From Phycicoccus sp. M110.8 (GTDB lineage: Bacteria > Actinomycetota > Actinomycetes > Actinomycetales > Dermatophilaceae), in NCBI RefSeq assembly GCF_032464895.1, contig NZ_JAWDIC010000002.1:124001-188000 (forward strand): a DNA stretch of 64,000 nucleotides. The letters are read 5' to 3'. Of the stretch, positions 7,610 to 16,442 are shown one piece after another. Below the pieces are notes generated by a model, which did not search any database, was not told where the DNA came from, and saw nothing but the letters and a program-made list of their open reading frames with translations. Both the position numbers and the translations under genes were made by a program. Numbering within the stretch: the first letter of the stretch is position 1; each line of letters begins with the position of its first letter.

Positions 7610-10493
7610 CGTTGACCAGCTTGGGCGCCCGCACGATGACGGTGCGGATACCGCCCTCGGTCGCGGCGAGGACCTTGGGCAGCGCCAGCACCTGCTCGCG
7701 CAGCGCGTCCTCGCTGATGTCGGCCGGCACCTCGAGCCGGTCGCGCACCTTGCCCTTGATCTGCACGACGCAGGTCACGGTGTCCTCGACGAGCAGCGCC
7801 GGGTCGGCCACCGGGAACGGCTCGTAGGTGATCGTGTCCTCGTGGCCCAGGCGCGACCACAGCTCCTCGGCGATGTGCGGGGCGATCGGCGCCACCATCC
7901 TGATGATCGTCTCGGCCGCCTCGCGGGGCACCGCGTCGAGCTTGGTCAGGGCGTTGTTGAGCTCGATGAGCCGCGCGATGGCGGTGTTGAACCCCAGCGA
8001 CGGGTAGTCCTTCGACACCGCGTCGATGGTCCTGTGCATGGTGCGCAGCGTGTCCGGGTCGAGCGGCGCGTCGACGACCCTCACCTCGCCGGTCTCCTCG
8101 TCGATCACATTGCGCCACAGGCGCTGCAGGAAGCGCTGCGCCCCGACGACGGCCCTCGTCTCCCACGGCTTGGACAGCTCCAGGGGGCCCATCGACATCT
8201 CGTAGACGCGCAGGGTGTCGGCGCCGTACGCGTCGTACATCTCGTCCGGGCTGACGACGTTCTTGAGCGACTTGCCGATCTTGCCGTACTCGCGCGTGAC
8301 CGGCTGGCCCTGCCAGGTGAACTTGGGGTCCTGCGGGTCGCTGCCCTCGACCTCCTCGACCTCGGTGGCGGGCACCGGCTGGCCACGGTCGTCACGGTAG
8401 GCGAACGCCTGGATGTACCCCTGGGAGAAGTACTTCCGGAACGGCTCCTCGCTGCTGACGTGGCCGAGGTCGAACAGCACCTTGTGCCAGAACCGCGCGT
8501 ACAGCAGGTGCAGCACCGCGTGCTCGACGCCGCCGATGTACAGGTCGACGCCACCGGGGTCGGTCACACCGGCCGGTGCACCCTCGACCGTGGCCGCGTG
8601 CTTGCCCATCCAGTAGCGCTCGTTCTCGGGGTCGACGAACGCCTCGTCGTTGGCCGGGTCGAGGTAGCGCAGGTAGTACCAGCACGAGCCTGCCCAGTTG
8701 GGCATCGTGTTGGTCTCGCGGTGGTACTTGCGCACGCCGGAGCCGTCGCCGAGGTCGAGCTCGACCTCGACCCACTCGGTCGCGCGCGACAGCGGCGCCT
8801 CCGGGCTCGAGGAGTCGTCGTCGGGGTCGAACGTCTTGGGCGAGTAGTCCGGGACGTCCGGCAGCTCGACCGGCAGCATCGACTCGGGCACCGCGTGCGC
8901 GACGCCGTCCTCGTCGAACAGGATCGGGAACGGCTCGCCCCAGTACCGCTGGCGGCTGAACAGCCAGTCGCGCAGCTTGTAGTTGACCGTGGCCTCGCCG
9001 TAGCCCTTGGCCACCAGCCACTCGACGATCGCGGCCTTGGCCTCGGTGACGCCCATGCCGTTCAGCGAGATCTCGTCGTTCGCCGAGTTGATCGCCGGCC
9101 CGTCACCGGTGAAGGCCGTCGACTCGTCGTGGCCCTCGCTCGGCTGCACGGTGCGCACGATCGGCAGCCCGAACTTCTCGGCGTACTCCCAGTCGCGCGT
9201 GTCCTGCGCGGGCACGGCCATGATCGCGCCGGTGCCGTAGCCCATGAGGACGTAGTCGGCCACGAAGACGGGGATCCGCTCGCCGTTGACCGGGTTCGTG
9301 GCCCAGGCGCCGGTGAAGACGCCGGTCTTGTCCTTGCCCTCGGTCTGCCGCTCCACCTCGGACTTGCGCGAGGCAGCCCGCTGGTATGCCGCGACCGCGG
9401 CTGCGGGGGTGTCCTCCCCGCCGGTCCACGCCGGGTTGACGCTCTCGGGCCAGTCGCCCTGGGAGACAATGGTTTCCAGCAGCGGGTGCTCGGGGGCCAC
9501 CACCATGAAGGTGGCGCCGAAGAGGGTGTCCGGGCGGGTGGTGAAGACCTCGATCGTGGCGTCGTGGCCCACGACGGGGAAGCGCACGCGGGCACCCTGG
9601 CTGCGCCCGATCCAGTTGCGCTGCATGAGCTTGACCTTCTCGGGCCAGTCGACCCGGTCGAGGTCGTCGGCCAGCCGGTCGGCATACGCGGTGATCCGCA
9701 TCATCCACTGGCGCAGGTTGGTCTTGAAGACCGGGAAGTTGCCGCGCTCGGACCGGCCCTCGTTGGTGACCTCCTCGTTCGAGAGCACGGTGCCCAGGCC
9801 GGGGGCCCAGTTGACCGGCGCCTGCGAGGAGTACGCCAGGCGGAAGCCGTCGAGCACCTCGGCCCGCTCGGCGGGCGACAGTGCCGACCAGTCGCGGCCG
9901 TTCGGGGTGGGGCGCTCCCCGCTCTCGAACTGCTCGACCAGCTCGCGGATGGGACGGGCCTTCCCCCGCCCGCCGTCCTCGCGCACCGCGTCGACGTCGT
10001 ACCAGGCGTCCCAGATCTGGGTGAAGATCCACTGGGTCCACTTGTAGTACCCGGGGTCGATCGTGGCGATCGCGCGGCGGTCGTCGTGCGCCAGGCCCAG
10101 CCGTCGCAGCTGGCGCTTCATGACGACCATGTTCTCCTCGGTCGTCTTGCGCGGGTGCTGACCCGTCTGGACGGCGTACTGCTCCGCGGGCAGGCCGAAC
10201 GCGTCGTAGCCCAGGCAGTGCAGGACGTTCTTGCCGGTCATGCGGTGGTAGCGCGCGAACACGTCGGTCGCGATGTAGCCCAGCGGGTGGCCGATGTGCA
10301 GGCCGGCGCCGGAGGGGTACGGGAACATGTCGAGCACGAGCAGCTTCTCGCGGTCGCCGACCTTCTCGGGCTCGGCCCACGGGCCGGCCGGGTTCGGCGC
10401 GTGGAAGGTCCCCTCCTGCTCCCAGCGGTCCTGCCAAGCGACCTCGATCCGGTCGGCCAGCTCTGCGGTGTAGCGGTGCGGCGTCTCGCTCAT
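7596..10493 (-). CDS. leuS: Leucyl-tRNA synthetase
   Basis: A 965-aa class I synthetase that charges tRNA-Leu. The ATG at 10493 ([17 protein letters not shown]) is preceded by GAGGATGAG; an upstream in-frame extension reads as low-complexity leader sequence. The HIGH motif is at residues 66-69 ([12 protein letters not shown]). A connective-peptide editing domain follows, with [20 protein letters not shown], and the KMSKS-type motif appears as KIGKSLKNV. The C-terminal domain has the expected anticodon-binding region. A leucine leader peptide and terminator-like hairpin upstream suggest control by charged tRNA-Leu supply. Confidence 0.97.
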   Translation of the reverse strand: MSETPHRYTAELADRIEVAWQDRWEQEGTFHAPNPAGPWAEPEKVGDREKLLVLDMFPYPSGAGLHIGHPLGYIATDVFARYHRMTGKNVLHCLGYDAFGLPAEQYAVQTGQHPRKTTEENMVVMKRQLRRLGLAHDDRRAIATIDPGYYKWTQWIFTQIWDAWYDVDAVREDGGRGKARPIRELVEQFESGERPTPNGRDWSALSPAERAEVLDGFRLAYSSQAPVNWAPGLGTVLSNEEVTNEGRSERGNFPVFKTNLRQWMMRITAYADRLADDLDRVDWPEKVKLMQRNWIGRSQGARVRFPVVGHDATIEVFTTRPDTLFGATFMVVAPEHPLLETIVSQGDWPESVNPAWTGGEDTPAAAVAAYQRAASRKSEVERQTEGKDKTGVFTGAWATNPVNGERIPVFVADYVLMGYGTGAIMAVPAQDTRDWEYAEKFGLPIVRTVQPSEGHDESTAFTGDGPAINSANDEISLNGMGVTEAKAAIVEWLVAKGYGEATVNYKLRDWLFSRQRYWGEPFPILFDEDGVAHAVPESMLPVELPDVPDYSPKTFDPDDDSSSPEAPLSRATEWVEVELDLGDGSGVRKYHRETNTMPNWAGSCWYYLRYLDPANDEAFVDPENERYWMGKHAATVEGAPAGVTDPGGVDLYIGGVEHAVLHLLYARFWHKVLFDLGHVSSEEPFRKYFSQGYIQAFAYRDDRGQPVPATEVEEVEGSDPQDPKFTWQGQPVTREYGKIGKSLKNVVSPDEMYDAYGADTLRVYEMSMGPLELSKPWETRAVVGAQRFLQRLWRNVIDEETGEVRVVDAPLDPDTLRTMHRTIDAVSKDYPSLGFNTAIARLIELNNALTKLDAVPREAAETIIRMVAPIAPHIAEELWSRLGHEDTITYEPFPVADPALLVEDTVTCVVQIKGKVRDRLEVPADISEDALREQVLALPKVLAATEGGIRTVIVRAPKLVNVVPV

Positions 10494-10564
10494 CTCATCC
10501 TCGTCGTCTCGTCTGGTCGGGCCTGCTCCCGACGGTCCGTCCCGCGTGCGGGTCCGCGCCCTGT

Positions 10565-10604
10565 CGCACACACACACAACGAAGCCCCTCGCGCAGGAGG
10601 GGCT
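10565..10604 (-). terminator. Attenuator-type hairpin in the leuS leader
   Basis: On the minus strand AGCCCCTC and GAGGGGCT form an 8-bp stem with a 6-nt loop (10583-10604). It is followed by TTCGTTGTGTGTGTGTG, a T/G-rich tract. The hairpin lies between the leader peptide and leuS, where an attenuation terminator belongs. Basis is structure and position; the competing antiterminator was not worked out. Confidence 0.6.
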
Positions 10605-10639
10605 GGCCGCGTCGACGTCCGGTCGGTTCGTCGTCGCGG

Positions 10640-10666
10640 CTAGGTAAGGAGCAGGAACCGTGCCAC
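10640..10666 (-). CDS. Leucine leader peptide of leuS
   Basis: An 8-codon frame GTG-GCA-CGG-TTC-CTG-CTC-CTT-ACC-TAG (MARFLLLT) with three consecutive leucine codons. It lies 146 nt upstream of leuS on the same strand and before a terminator-like hairpin. This is the classical layout of ribosome-mediated attenuation, as known for actinobacterial amino acid operons. The GTG is exactly 6 nt after a -10-like TAACCT, so the transcript probably begins at the start codon and needs no Shine-Dalgarno site; none is visible. Confidence 0.7.
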   Translation of the reverse strand: MARFLLLT

Positions 10667-10672
10667 GGGAAC

Positions 10673-10678
10673 AGGTTA
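10673..10678 (-). promoter_or_regulatory. Putative -10 box of the leuS transcript
   Basis: TAACCT on the minus strand with 6 nt to the leader-peptide GTG. A weak -35 candidate (CTGATC) lies about 18 nt further upstream. Confidence 0.45.
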
Positions 10679-10856
10679 GCGCAGGCCCGCGTGCTCGATC
10701 AGCACCGCTCGGGCCACGACCGTGAGCCCCGTGGTCGGCGAGTGTCGGTGATCCGGGTTACGTTGGACGGAGAAAGTCCACAGCCGGTCGAGCCAACTGC
10801 CAGCTGCCCCTTTGGTCGGGTGCAGCCGCGCCCGACCCCCCTCTCGAAGGTCAGCT

Positions 10857-11942
10857 GTGAGCATCCTCGTCGCGTCCGTCCCGTCCGGCCACGTCTACGT
10901 CCGGCACCTGGCGCCGCCACCGCCGGCACCTGCCGACGTGGTCCGCCTGCCCGACCCCCCGTCGGGCGCCTCCCCCGACTCCCCCTGGTGGCCGCCGCGG
11001 ATGCTGACGAGCGGGTGGGTGCACGGCCACGCGGCCGAGTTCGACCTCATGCACGTCCACTTCGGGTTCGACGCCGTGTCGCCCGCGGACCTCGAGGCGC
11101 TCACCCTCGCCCTGCGCCAGCACGACAAGCCCCTCGTGCTGACCGTGCACGACCTGCGCAACCCGCACCACCCCACGGCCGAGGCCCACGACGCCCAGCT
11201 CGACGTGCTCATCACGGCCGCCGACGCGCTCCTCACGCTGACCCCGGGCGCGGCCGCCGTCATCGAGCAGCGCTGGGGCCGGACCGCGACCGTCGTCCCC
11301 CACCCGCACGTCGTCCCCGAGGAGGTGCTCGGGCGCCCGCGTCCCGCGCGCGACGGGTTCGTGGTGGGCCTGCACGCCAAGAGCCTGCGCGCCAACATGG
11401 AGCCGCTCGCCCTCGTCGACGGGGTGGTCGCCGCCCTCGAGGACATGCCCGGGGCCGTGCTCCGTGTTGACGCGCACACCGACGTCATGACGGAGGGCTT
11501 CGCCCGGCACGACGCCGCGCTCGCGGCACACCTCACCGCGCTCGCCGACGACGGCCTGGTCGACCTCCGGGTGCACGACTACTTCACCGACGACGAGCTC
11601 TGGACGTACCTCCAGGGCCTCGACGTGTCCGTCCTGCCCTACCGCTTCGGCACCCACTCGGGCTGGCTCGAGGCCTGCCACGACCTCGGCACGTGGGTCG
11701 CCGCCCCCGACTGCGGCTTCTACGCCGAGCAGCGACGGTGCCTGACGTATGCCGCGGACGGCCCCGCGCGCGTGCCGTCCCTCGTGGCAGCACTGCGCGA
11801 CGCGCACCGTGGGTGGCTGGAGGGCCGGCCGGCCCCGCGGGCGACCGCGGAGGAGCGCCTGGCCGAGCGCGAGCAGGTCGCGGCGGTGCACCGCGATGTC
11901 TACCAGGGCGTCCTCGGCCGGAGGCGCGCATGCACGTCGTGA
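10857..11942 (+). CDS. Glycosyltransferase (GT-B fold), first gene of a four-gene operon
   Basis: A 361-aa protein. I chose the GTG at 10857 (VSILVASVPSGHVYVRHL), 7 nt after GAAGG. The N-terminal half has DLMHVHFGFDAVS and LVLTVHDLRNPHH, typical of the donor/acceptor cleft of GT-B enzymes. The C-terminal half has GLHAKSLRANMEP, DVSVLPYRFGTHSGWLEACHDLGTWV and CGFYAEQRRCLTY, matching the nucleotide-sugar side. It shares 13 nt with the next glycosyltransferase and starts a run of four coupled glycosyltransferase genes. The sugar and acceptor cannot be read from the sequence. Confidence 0.8.
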   Translation: MSILVASVPSGHVYVRHLAPPPPAPADVVRLPDPPSGASPDSPWWPPRMLTSGWVHGHAAEFDLMHVHFGFDAVSPADLEALTLALRQHDKPLVLTVHDLRNPHHPTAEAHDAQLDVLITAADALLTLTPGAAAVIEQRWGRTATVVPHPHVVPEEVLGRPRPARDGFVVGLHAKSLRANMEPLALVDGVVAALEDMPGAVLRVDAHTDVMTEGFARHDAALAAHLTALADDGLVDLRVHDYFTDDELWTYLQGLDVSVLPYRFGTHSGWLEACHDLGTWVAAPDCGFYAEQRRCLTYAADGPARVPSLVAALRDAHRGWLEGRPAPRATAEERLAEREQVAAVHRDVYQGVLGRRRACTS

Positions 11943-12994
11943 TCCTCGCCGCCGCGCGCCACCCGCTGCGCCAGCCCTTCGCCGGGGGCCTGGAGTCGCT
12001 GACGTGGGCGCTGGTGCGTGGGCTCCGGCACCGCGGGGTCGACGTCACCGTGTTCGCCGGACCGGGCAGCGACCCCCGCCTCGACGCCCGCGAGCTCAGG
12101 GTGTCGCCGTTGCAGCTCAGCGACGCGGCGCGTGCCGACGTCGCGATGCCACCGGAGCCGTGGCTGCGCGAGCACCACGCGTACCTGCAGGTGATGCTCG
12201 AGCTGCGCTCGCGCGGGGACGTCGACGTCATCCACAACAACAGCCTGCACTTCGTGCCCATCTCCCTGGCGCAGGCCTGCAGCGCGCCGATGCTGACGAC
12301 GCTGCACACCCCGCCGACCCCGTGGCTCGAGCCCGCGATCGCCCTGATGGACCAGTCGCGCGCGCGGTTCGTCGCCGTGAGCTCCCACACGGCGGCACAG
12401 TGGGGCCACGTCACCACCGCCGAGGTCGTGCACAACGGCGTCGACACCTCCGTCTGGACACCGGGCCCGGGCGGCGAGGACCTGGCGTGGTTCGGCCGGC
12501 TGGTCCCCGAGAAGGCACCCCACGAGGCCATCGCCATCGCCGCGGCGAGCGGGCGGAGGCTGCGGCTGGCCGGTCCCGTCGGCGACCGCGCCTACGTCCG
12601 TGACGTCGTCGAGCCGCTGCTCGGGTCCGGCGCCGAGTACGTCGGGCACCTGGGGGTGCGCGAGCTGCGCGAGCTCGTGGGGGCGAGCGCGGCGACGCTG
12701 GTGACGCCCGCCTGGGACGAGCCGTACGGCCTGGTCGCGGCCGAGTCCCTGGCGTGCGGTACGCCCGTGGTCGGGTACCGCCGCGGTGGCCTGGGCGAGT
12801 TCGTCGTCCCGGGCACCGGCGTCCTCGTCGCGCCGGGCGACGTCGACGCCGCGGCCGGGGCGCTCGACGAGGCGGTCCTGCTGGACCGCGCAGGGTGTCG
12901 CGACCACGCGGTGCGGCACTGCTCGCTCGACACCATGGTCGACGCGTACATCGAGCGCTACCAGGACATGACGCGGGTCGGGCAGGCCGCGTGA
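11930..12994 (+). CDS. Glycosyltransferase family 4-like
   Basis: A 354-aa GT-B enzyme. The N-terminus has HPLRQPFAGGLESLTWALVRGL and the glycine-rich segment expected of GT4. Further motifs are DVIHNNSLHFVP, VVHNGVDTSVWTPG, LAWFGRLVPEKAPHEAI, and near the C-terminus the donor-binding EPYGLVAAESLACGTPVVGYRRGGLGEFV with its E-x7-E arrangement. The start ATG lies inside the end of the preceding gene (13-nt overlap), and the stop overlaps the next GTG (GTGA), so expression is coupled on both sides. Confidence 0.9.
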   Translation: MHVVILAAARHPLRQPFAGGLESLTWALVRGLRHRGVDVTVFAGPGSDPRLDARELRVSPLQLSDAARADVAMPPEPWLREHHAYLQVMLELRSRGDVDVIHNNSLHFVPISLAQACSAPMLTTLHTPPTPWLEPAIALMDQSRARFVAVSSHTAAQWGHVTTAEVVHNGVDTSVWTPGPGGEDLAWFGRLVPEKAPHEAIAIAAASGRRLRLAGPVGDRAYVRDVVEPLLGSGAEYVGHLGVRELRELVGASAATLVTPAWDEPYGLVAAESLACGTPVVGYRRGGLGEFVVPGTGVLVAPGDVDAAAGALDEAVLLDRAGCRDHAVRHCSLDTMVDAYIERYQDMTRVGQAA

Positions 12995-14091
12995 TCGGGT
13001 ACTACGCCCACCACCAGGGGTCGGGCCACGTGACCCGCATGCAGGCTGTGGCGGCAGCACTGGACGAGCCGGTCTGGGGGCTCAGCTCGGCCCCTCGCCC
13101 GGCGGGGTGGAGCTCGGGCTGGACCGAGCTGGCCCGCGACGACGAGGCAGCCGGCGAGCGCCTGGACGAGGACGCCGACGTGACGGCGCGGGGCGCCCTC
13201 CACTGGGTCCCGCGCGGCCATGCCGGGCTGGCGCGGAGGGCCGAGCAGGTCGTGTCCTGGGCGGCCGTGCACCGACCGCGCCTGCTCGTGGTCGACGTGT
13301 CGGTCGAGGTGGCGCTGCTGGCCAGGCTGGCGGGCGTCCCCACTGTCGTCGTGGCCCTCCCTGGCCGCCGCGACGACCGGGCGCACCGGCTGGCGTACGA
13401 CACCGCCGAGGCGCTGCTGGCCCCGTGGCCGGAGGGGACGCACGAGCGGTCGTGGCCGCCGGAGTGGGTGGCCAAGGCCCGGTTCGTCGGCGGGATCTCA
13501 CGCTTCGACTCGCGGGTCCGGGCGGGCGCTGGGGCCACGACACCGGTGGGCGCGGACCCGACGCAGCGGCAGGACGCCTCCACGAGCGTGCTCGACCTCC
13601 ACGACACCACCCGCGGCAGCACCTCCTCGGGACGGACGGTCCTGCTGCTCTGGGGCGCGGGCGGCCGGGGCACGACACCCGCGCAGGTGTCTGCCGCCCG
13701 TGCCGCCACCCCCGGCTGGACCTGGCTCGAGCGCTCCCCCGGCGCGGACGCGTCGACCGACCTGTGGGACGAGCTGCTGCGCGCCGACGTGGTGGTGACG
13801 CACGCCGGCCAGAACGCTGTCGCCGAGGTCGCGGCAGCACGGCGCCCGGCCGTCGTGGTCGCCCAGCCGCGCCCCTACGACGAGCAGGTGGCGACCGCCG
13901 AGTGCGTGCAGGAGCTCGGCCTGGCCGTCGGCCGGTCGAGCTGGCCGCGGCCACGGGAGTGGCCGGAGCTCCTGGAGCAGGCAGTCGCCATCGGCGGGGA
14001 GGGCTGGGGCCGCTGGAGCACGGGCGACGGGGCCGCCCGGGCCGCCGGCTTCCTGTCGGGCGTCGGTCTCGCCGCCCGGGTGCCGGCGTGA
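12991..14091 (+). CDS. MurG/GT28-like glycosyltransferase
   Basis: A 366-aa protein starting at a GTG that overlaps the previous stop. The N-terminus IGYYAHHQGSGHVTRMQAV resembles the GSGH motif of GT28 enzymes. The C-terminal part has RTVLLLWGAGGRGT and THAGQNAVAEVAAARRPAVVV, the UDP-sugar-binding site of the MurG type. The middle (about 170-195) is a Thr/Ser-rich, poorly conserved stretch. It sits third in the four-gene glycosyltransferase operon and overlaps the fourth gene by 4 nt. No murG function is implied, since the division genes are not nearby. Confidence 0.83.
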   Translation: MIGYYAHHQGSGHVTRMQAVAAALDEPVWGLSSAPRPAGWSSGWTELARDDEAAGERLDEDADVTARGALHWVPRGHAGLARRAEQVVSWAAVHRPRLLVVDVSVEVALLARLAGVPTVVVALPGRRDDRAHRLAYDTAEALLAPWPEGTHERSWPPEWVAKARFVGGISRFDSRVRAGAGATTPVGADPTQRQDASTSVLDLHDTTRGSTSSGRTVLLLWGAGGRGTTPAQVSAARAATPGWTWLERSPGADASTDLWDELLRADVVVTHAGQNAVAEVAAARRPAVVVAQPRPYDEQVATAECVQELGLAVGRSSWPRPREWPELLEQAVAIGGEGWGRWSTGDGAARAAGFLSGVGLAARVPA

Positions 14092-14933
14092 GCGGCCCGC
14101 GCACGGCCGTGGTCACCCTCGCCCACGGGCGGCACGAGCACCTCGGCGGCCAGGGCTGGGGACTGGCCCGCCAGACAGTGCGAGCCGATGCCTGGGTCGT
14201 CGTCGCCATGGGCGACCCGGAGGTCGGAGCGGTCGCGCACGAGGTCGACCCGGCGGCGACGGTCGTCCCGGTGCCCCTCGCCGCCGGCGGTGAGCTGCCC
14301 CTGTCCGCCGCCCGCAACTCAGGAGCAGCGGCCGCACTGGGCCTCGGCGCCGAGGTGCTGGTGTTCCTCGACGTGGACTGCATCCCGGCCGCGGGCACCG
14401 TGGCCCGGTACGCAGAGGTGCTGGGCGACGGGCGGCCCGGTCCCGTCGTCGCGTGCGGGGAGGTCGCCTACCTGCCCCCGGTCGGGCACCCCACGGCATA
14501 CCGCGTGCCCTCGCTCGCCACGACCGCGCGACCGCACCCGGCCCGTCCCGCACCCGCGCCGGGGACGACGCAGGTCGCCGAGGACGTCAGGCTCTTCTGG
14601 TCGCTGTCCTTCGCCGTCACGGCCGAGGGCTGGAACGCGCTGGGGGGCTTCGACGAGGGCTACGTGGGCTACGGCGGCGAGGACACCGACTTCGGGCAGC
14701 GGATCCGGGAGTCGGGCGGCACGATGCTGTGGGTCGGCGGCGCGCCGGCGTACCACCAGCACCACGGGCAGGAGAGCCCCCCACTGCGCCACCGGCACTC
14801 GATCGTGAGGAACGCCAACGTCTTCCACGACCGCTGGGGCTGGTTCCCGATGGAGGGGTGGCTGGCCGAGCTGCACGGGCGCGGCCTGGCCCGGTTCGAC
14901 GCGCACGCCGGCCGGTGGGTGGCCACCGGCTGA
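14088..14933 (+). CDS. GT2-type glycosyltransferase with galactosyltransferase-like C-terminus
   Basis: A 281-aa protein starting at a GTG that overlaps the previous stop. It has a GT-A fold signature with LSAARNSGAAAALG, the metal-binding VFLDVDCIP, and a C-terminal GGFDEGYVGYGGEDTDFGQR, which resembles the Glyco_transf_7C domain. No signal peptide or membrane helix is seen, so it should act in the cytoplasm. It ends the four-gene operon. Together the four enzymes could build a short oligosaccharide on a small molecule or lipid; the acceptor is unknown. Confidence 0.87.
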   Translation: MSGPRTAVVTLAHGRHEHLGGQGWGLARQTVRADAWVVVAMGDPEVGAVAHEVDPAATVVPVPLAAGGELPLSAARNSGAAAALGLGAEVLVFLDVDCIPAAGTVARYAEVLGDGRPGPVVACGEVAYLPPVGHPTAYRVPSLATTARPHPARPAPAPGTTQVAEDVRLFWSLSFAVTAEGWNALGGFDEGYVGYGGEDTDFGQRIRESGGTMLWVGGAPAYHQHHGQESPPLRHRHSIVRNANVFHDRWGWFPMEGWLAELHGRGLARFDAHAGRWVATG

Positions 14934-15034
14934 GGGTGAGTGAGGTGGCTGGTCGCCGCTGCCACCTGCGTCACGCCCGTCACCTGCGTCAATCGGACGA
15001 TGCGAGGTCGACCCGGGGGTCGTACGTTCGGCCC

Positions 15035-15577
15035 ATGGCGCAGTCGACGGGCATGGCGGGGACGCTCGAGCGCGTGGGTCCGGTCGCGGGCGACGCGGGT
15101 GGGCTGGTGCTGTTCGCGTGGTGGATGTTCAGCGCGGTCCAGGCGCCGCTGCCGCCCGCCCTCCTGTCACTCACCGGGCTGCTCGCCGCCGGGCTCGTGG
15201 GGAGCGCGCTGGTCGGGTACCAGCTGCGGCAGGCCGACTCCCCGTCGGCGTGGCTCGGCTGGGCGGCGCTGGCGGTGCTGCTCCTGGGGTTCGCCGGGAA
15301 CCCCGGCTGGGCGCCGGCGGGGCTCGCCCTGTTCGGGCTGTCGGTCGTGCGCGCCCGGGTCTTCCCGCCGCTGCCCGGGGTGCTGATGGCGGTCGGCGGC
15401 TGGCTCGTGCTGGTGACCACGGCCCTCACCCCCACGGTGCCGGCAGGGACCTCGCCGTCGGCCATCGCCTGGCGCGGCGCCATGTCGGTCGGCCTGGTGC
15501 TCGTCGCCGGGGCGCTGGCGGACCTCGACGCGCTCACCGAGGCGCGGCCCGCCGGGGCGACCGCCTCGCGCCACTGA
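15035..15577 (+). CDS. Small multi-pass membrane protein, unknown function
   Basis: A 180-aa hydrophobic protein with about five predicted membrane segments starting near residue 22 (GLVLFAWWMFSAVQAPLPPALL). No motif that I recognise. TACGTT lies 6 nt before the ATG, so the gene probably has its own leaderless transcript and is not part of the glycosyltransferase operon. Its last codons lie in an 18-bp tandem repeat that continues past the stop. Confidence 0.7.
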   Translation: MAQSTGMAGTLERVGPVAGDAGGLVLFAWWMFSAVQAPLPPALLSLTGLLAAGLVGSALVGYQLRQADSPSAWLGWAALAVLLLGFAGNPGWAPAGLALFGLSVVRARVFPPLPGVLMAVGGWLVLVTTALTPTVPAGTSPSAIAWRGAMSVGLVLVAGALADLDALTEARPAGATASRH

Positions 15578-15637
15578 CTCCCCCGGCGCCACTGACTTCC
15601 CCAGCGCGACTGACGCCCTCGGCGCGACTGACCGACC
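15571..15637. repeat. 18-bp tandem repeat across a stop codon
   Basis: Units of the type CCACTGACTCCCCCGGCG start at 15571, 15589 and 15607, with a partial fourth at 15625. The first unit includes the stop codon of the membrane-protein gene; the others are non-coding, so the repeat is a DNA-level feature and not a protein repeat. Confidence 0.8.
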
Positions 15638-15742
15638 CGGAAGGTGGCGCCCCCGGCGGCACTGGCAGGGCCCACGGCCTCGCCGACGACCTCCGCGGAG
15701 GTGTCGACGAGCCCGTGGGCCCGGCTGTGTCAGTGCTGCGTG

Positions 15743-16306
15743 TCAGTGCTGGTGGTACTGGTGCACCACCGCGTGGCCCCGGCCCCGGGCGAGCAGCCAC
15801 CGGTTGACGGGGACCGTCAGGGTGAAGGCGATCGCCAGTGAGACCACGAGCGAGCCCCAGAAGAGGGCGCTGGACAGGCCCGCGTCCATGGCGCCGGGGA
15901 TGACCAGCATGAGCGCGTTGTCCACGAGCTCCATCGTGGCGATGGACACGGTGTCGGACGCCAGCGCGACCGGGAGGGCCGCGGCGAGGGTCAGACCGGC
16001 CTTGAGGATGGGACGCATCGCCAGCGAGTAGCCGAACACGAAGGCGAGCGCGATCGACAGGACCACCGTGCCGAGGTTGTGCAGGCCCAGGGCCGTGCCG
16101 ATCACCATGCCGAGGACCTCACCGATCGCACACCCGAGGAGGCAGTGGAGCGTGGCGCTGACGGCCTGCCTCCACAGGGACCCGGTCGGTCCCGAGCCGG
16201 TGGCGTCGTGCCCCTGGTGGGCCTGCGCGTGGTGGACGTGTCCGCTGTGGCCGTGCCCGTGGTGGTCGTTGCCGTGACGGTCCTGGTGCTCTCCGATGGC
16301 GTTCAT
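15743..16306 (-). CDS. DUF4396 membrane protein with histidine-rich N-terminus
   Basis: A 187-aa protein whose first 40 residues are packed with His (HGNDHHGHGHSGHVHHAQAH), a likely metal-binding tail. It is followed by four or so membrane helices with LHCLLGCAIGEVLGMVIG and a conserved MRPILKAGLTLAAAL, which match the DUF4396 family. The ATG at 16306 was chosen because an alternative ATG at 16321 lies inside a CsoR-like operator; that alternative follows GGAGG and cannot be excluded. Metal-dependent derepression and a role in copper or related metal handling are inferred from operator plus His tail. Confidence 0.8.
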   Translation of the reverse strand: MNAIGEHQDRHGNDHHGHGHSGHVHHAQAHQGHDATGSGPTGSLWRQAVSATLHCLLGCAIGEVLGMVIGTALGLHNLGTVVLSIALAFVFGYSLAMRPILKAGLTLAAALPVALASDTVSIATMELVDNALMLVIPGAMDAGLSSALFWGSLVVSLAIAFTLTVPVNRWLLARGRGHAVVHQYHQH

Positions 16307-16319
16307 GGTGAGCACAACC

Positions 16320-16336
16320 ATACCCCCTCCGGGTAT
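16320..16336 (-). promoter_or_regulatory. CsoR-like operator
   Basis: The sequence ATACCCCCTCCGGGTAT is an inverted repeat (ATACCC-N5-GGGTAT). Read on the minus strand, ATACCCGGAGGGGGTATGG is nearly the copper-sensor CsoR site known from Bacillus. It lies directly in front of the His-rich DUF4396 gene and overlaps a TATACC -10-like sequence. A CsoR repressor is not encoded in this window. Confidence 0.6.
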
Positions 16337-16442
16337 ATTCCGCGGCCCGGGCGCCGGATCCACGTTTGCGGCGAGTACCCGCGGGTAGGTAACGGGTCCG
16401 CGGACGACTCGGTCCGCCCGTCGCCGACCATCGAGGAGCTCC

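Noticed and set aside
7122-10643. A 1173-codon open frame on the plus strand opposite leuS
   Set aside because: It is the antisense shadow of a full-length leuS; its translation is low-complexity with no family motif, as expected in very GC-rich DNA.
14934-15034. CTGCGTCAC-type short direct repeats before the 15035 gene
   Set aside because: Only two imperfect copies; not enough to call an operator.
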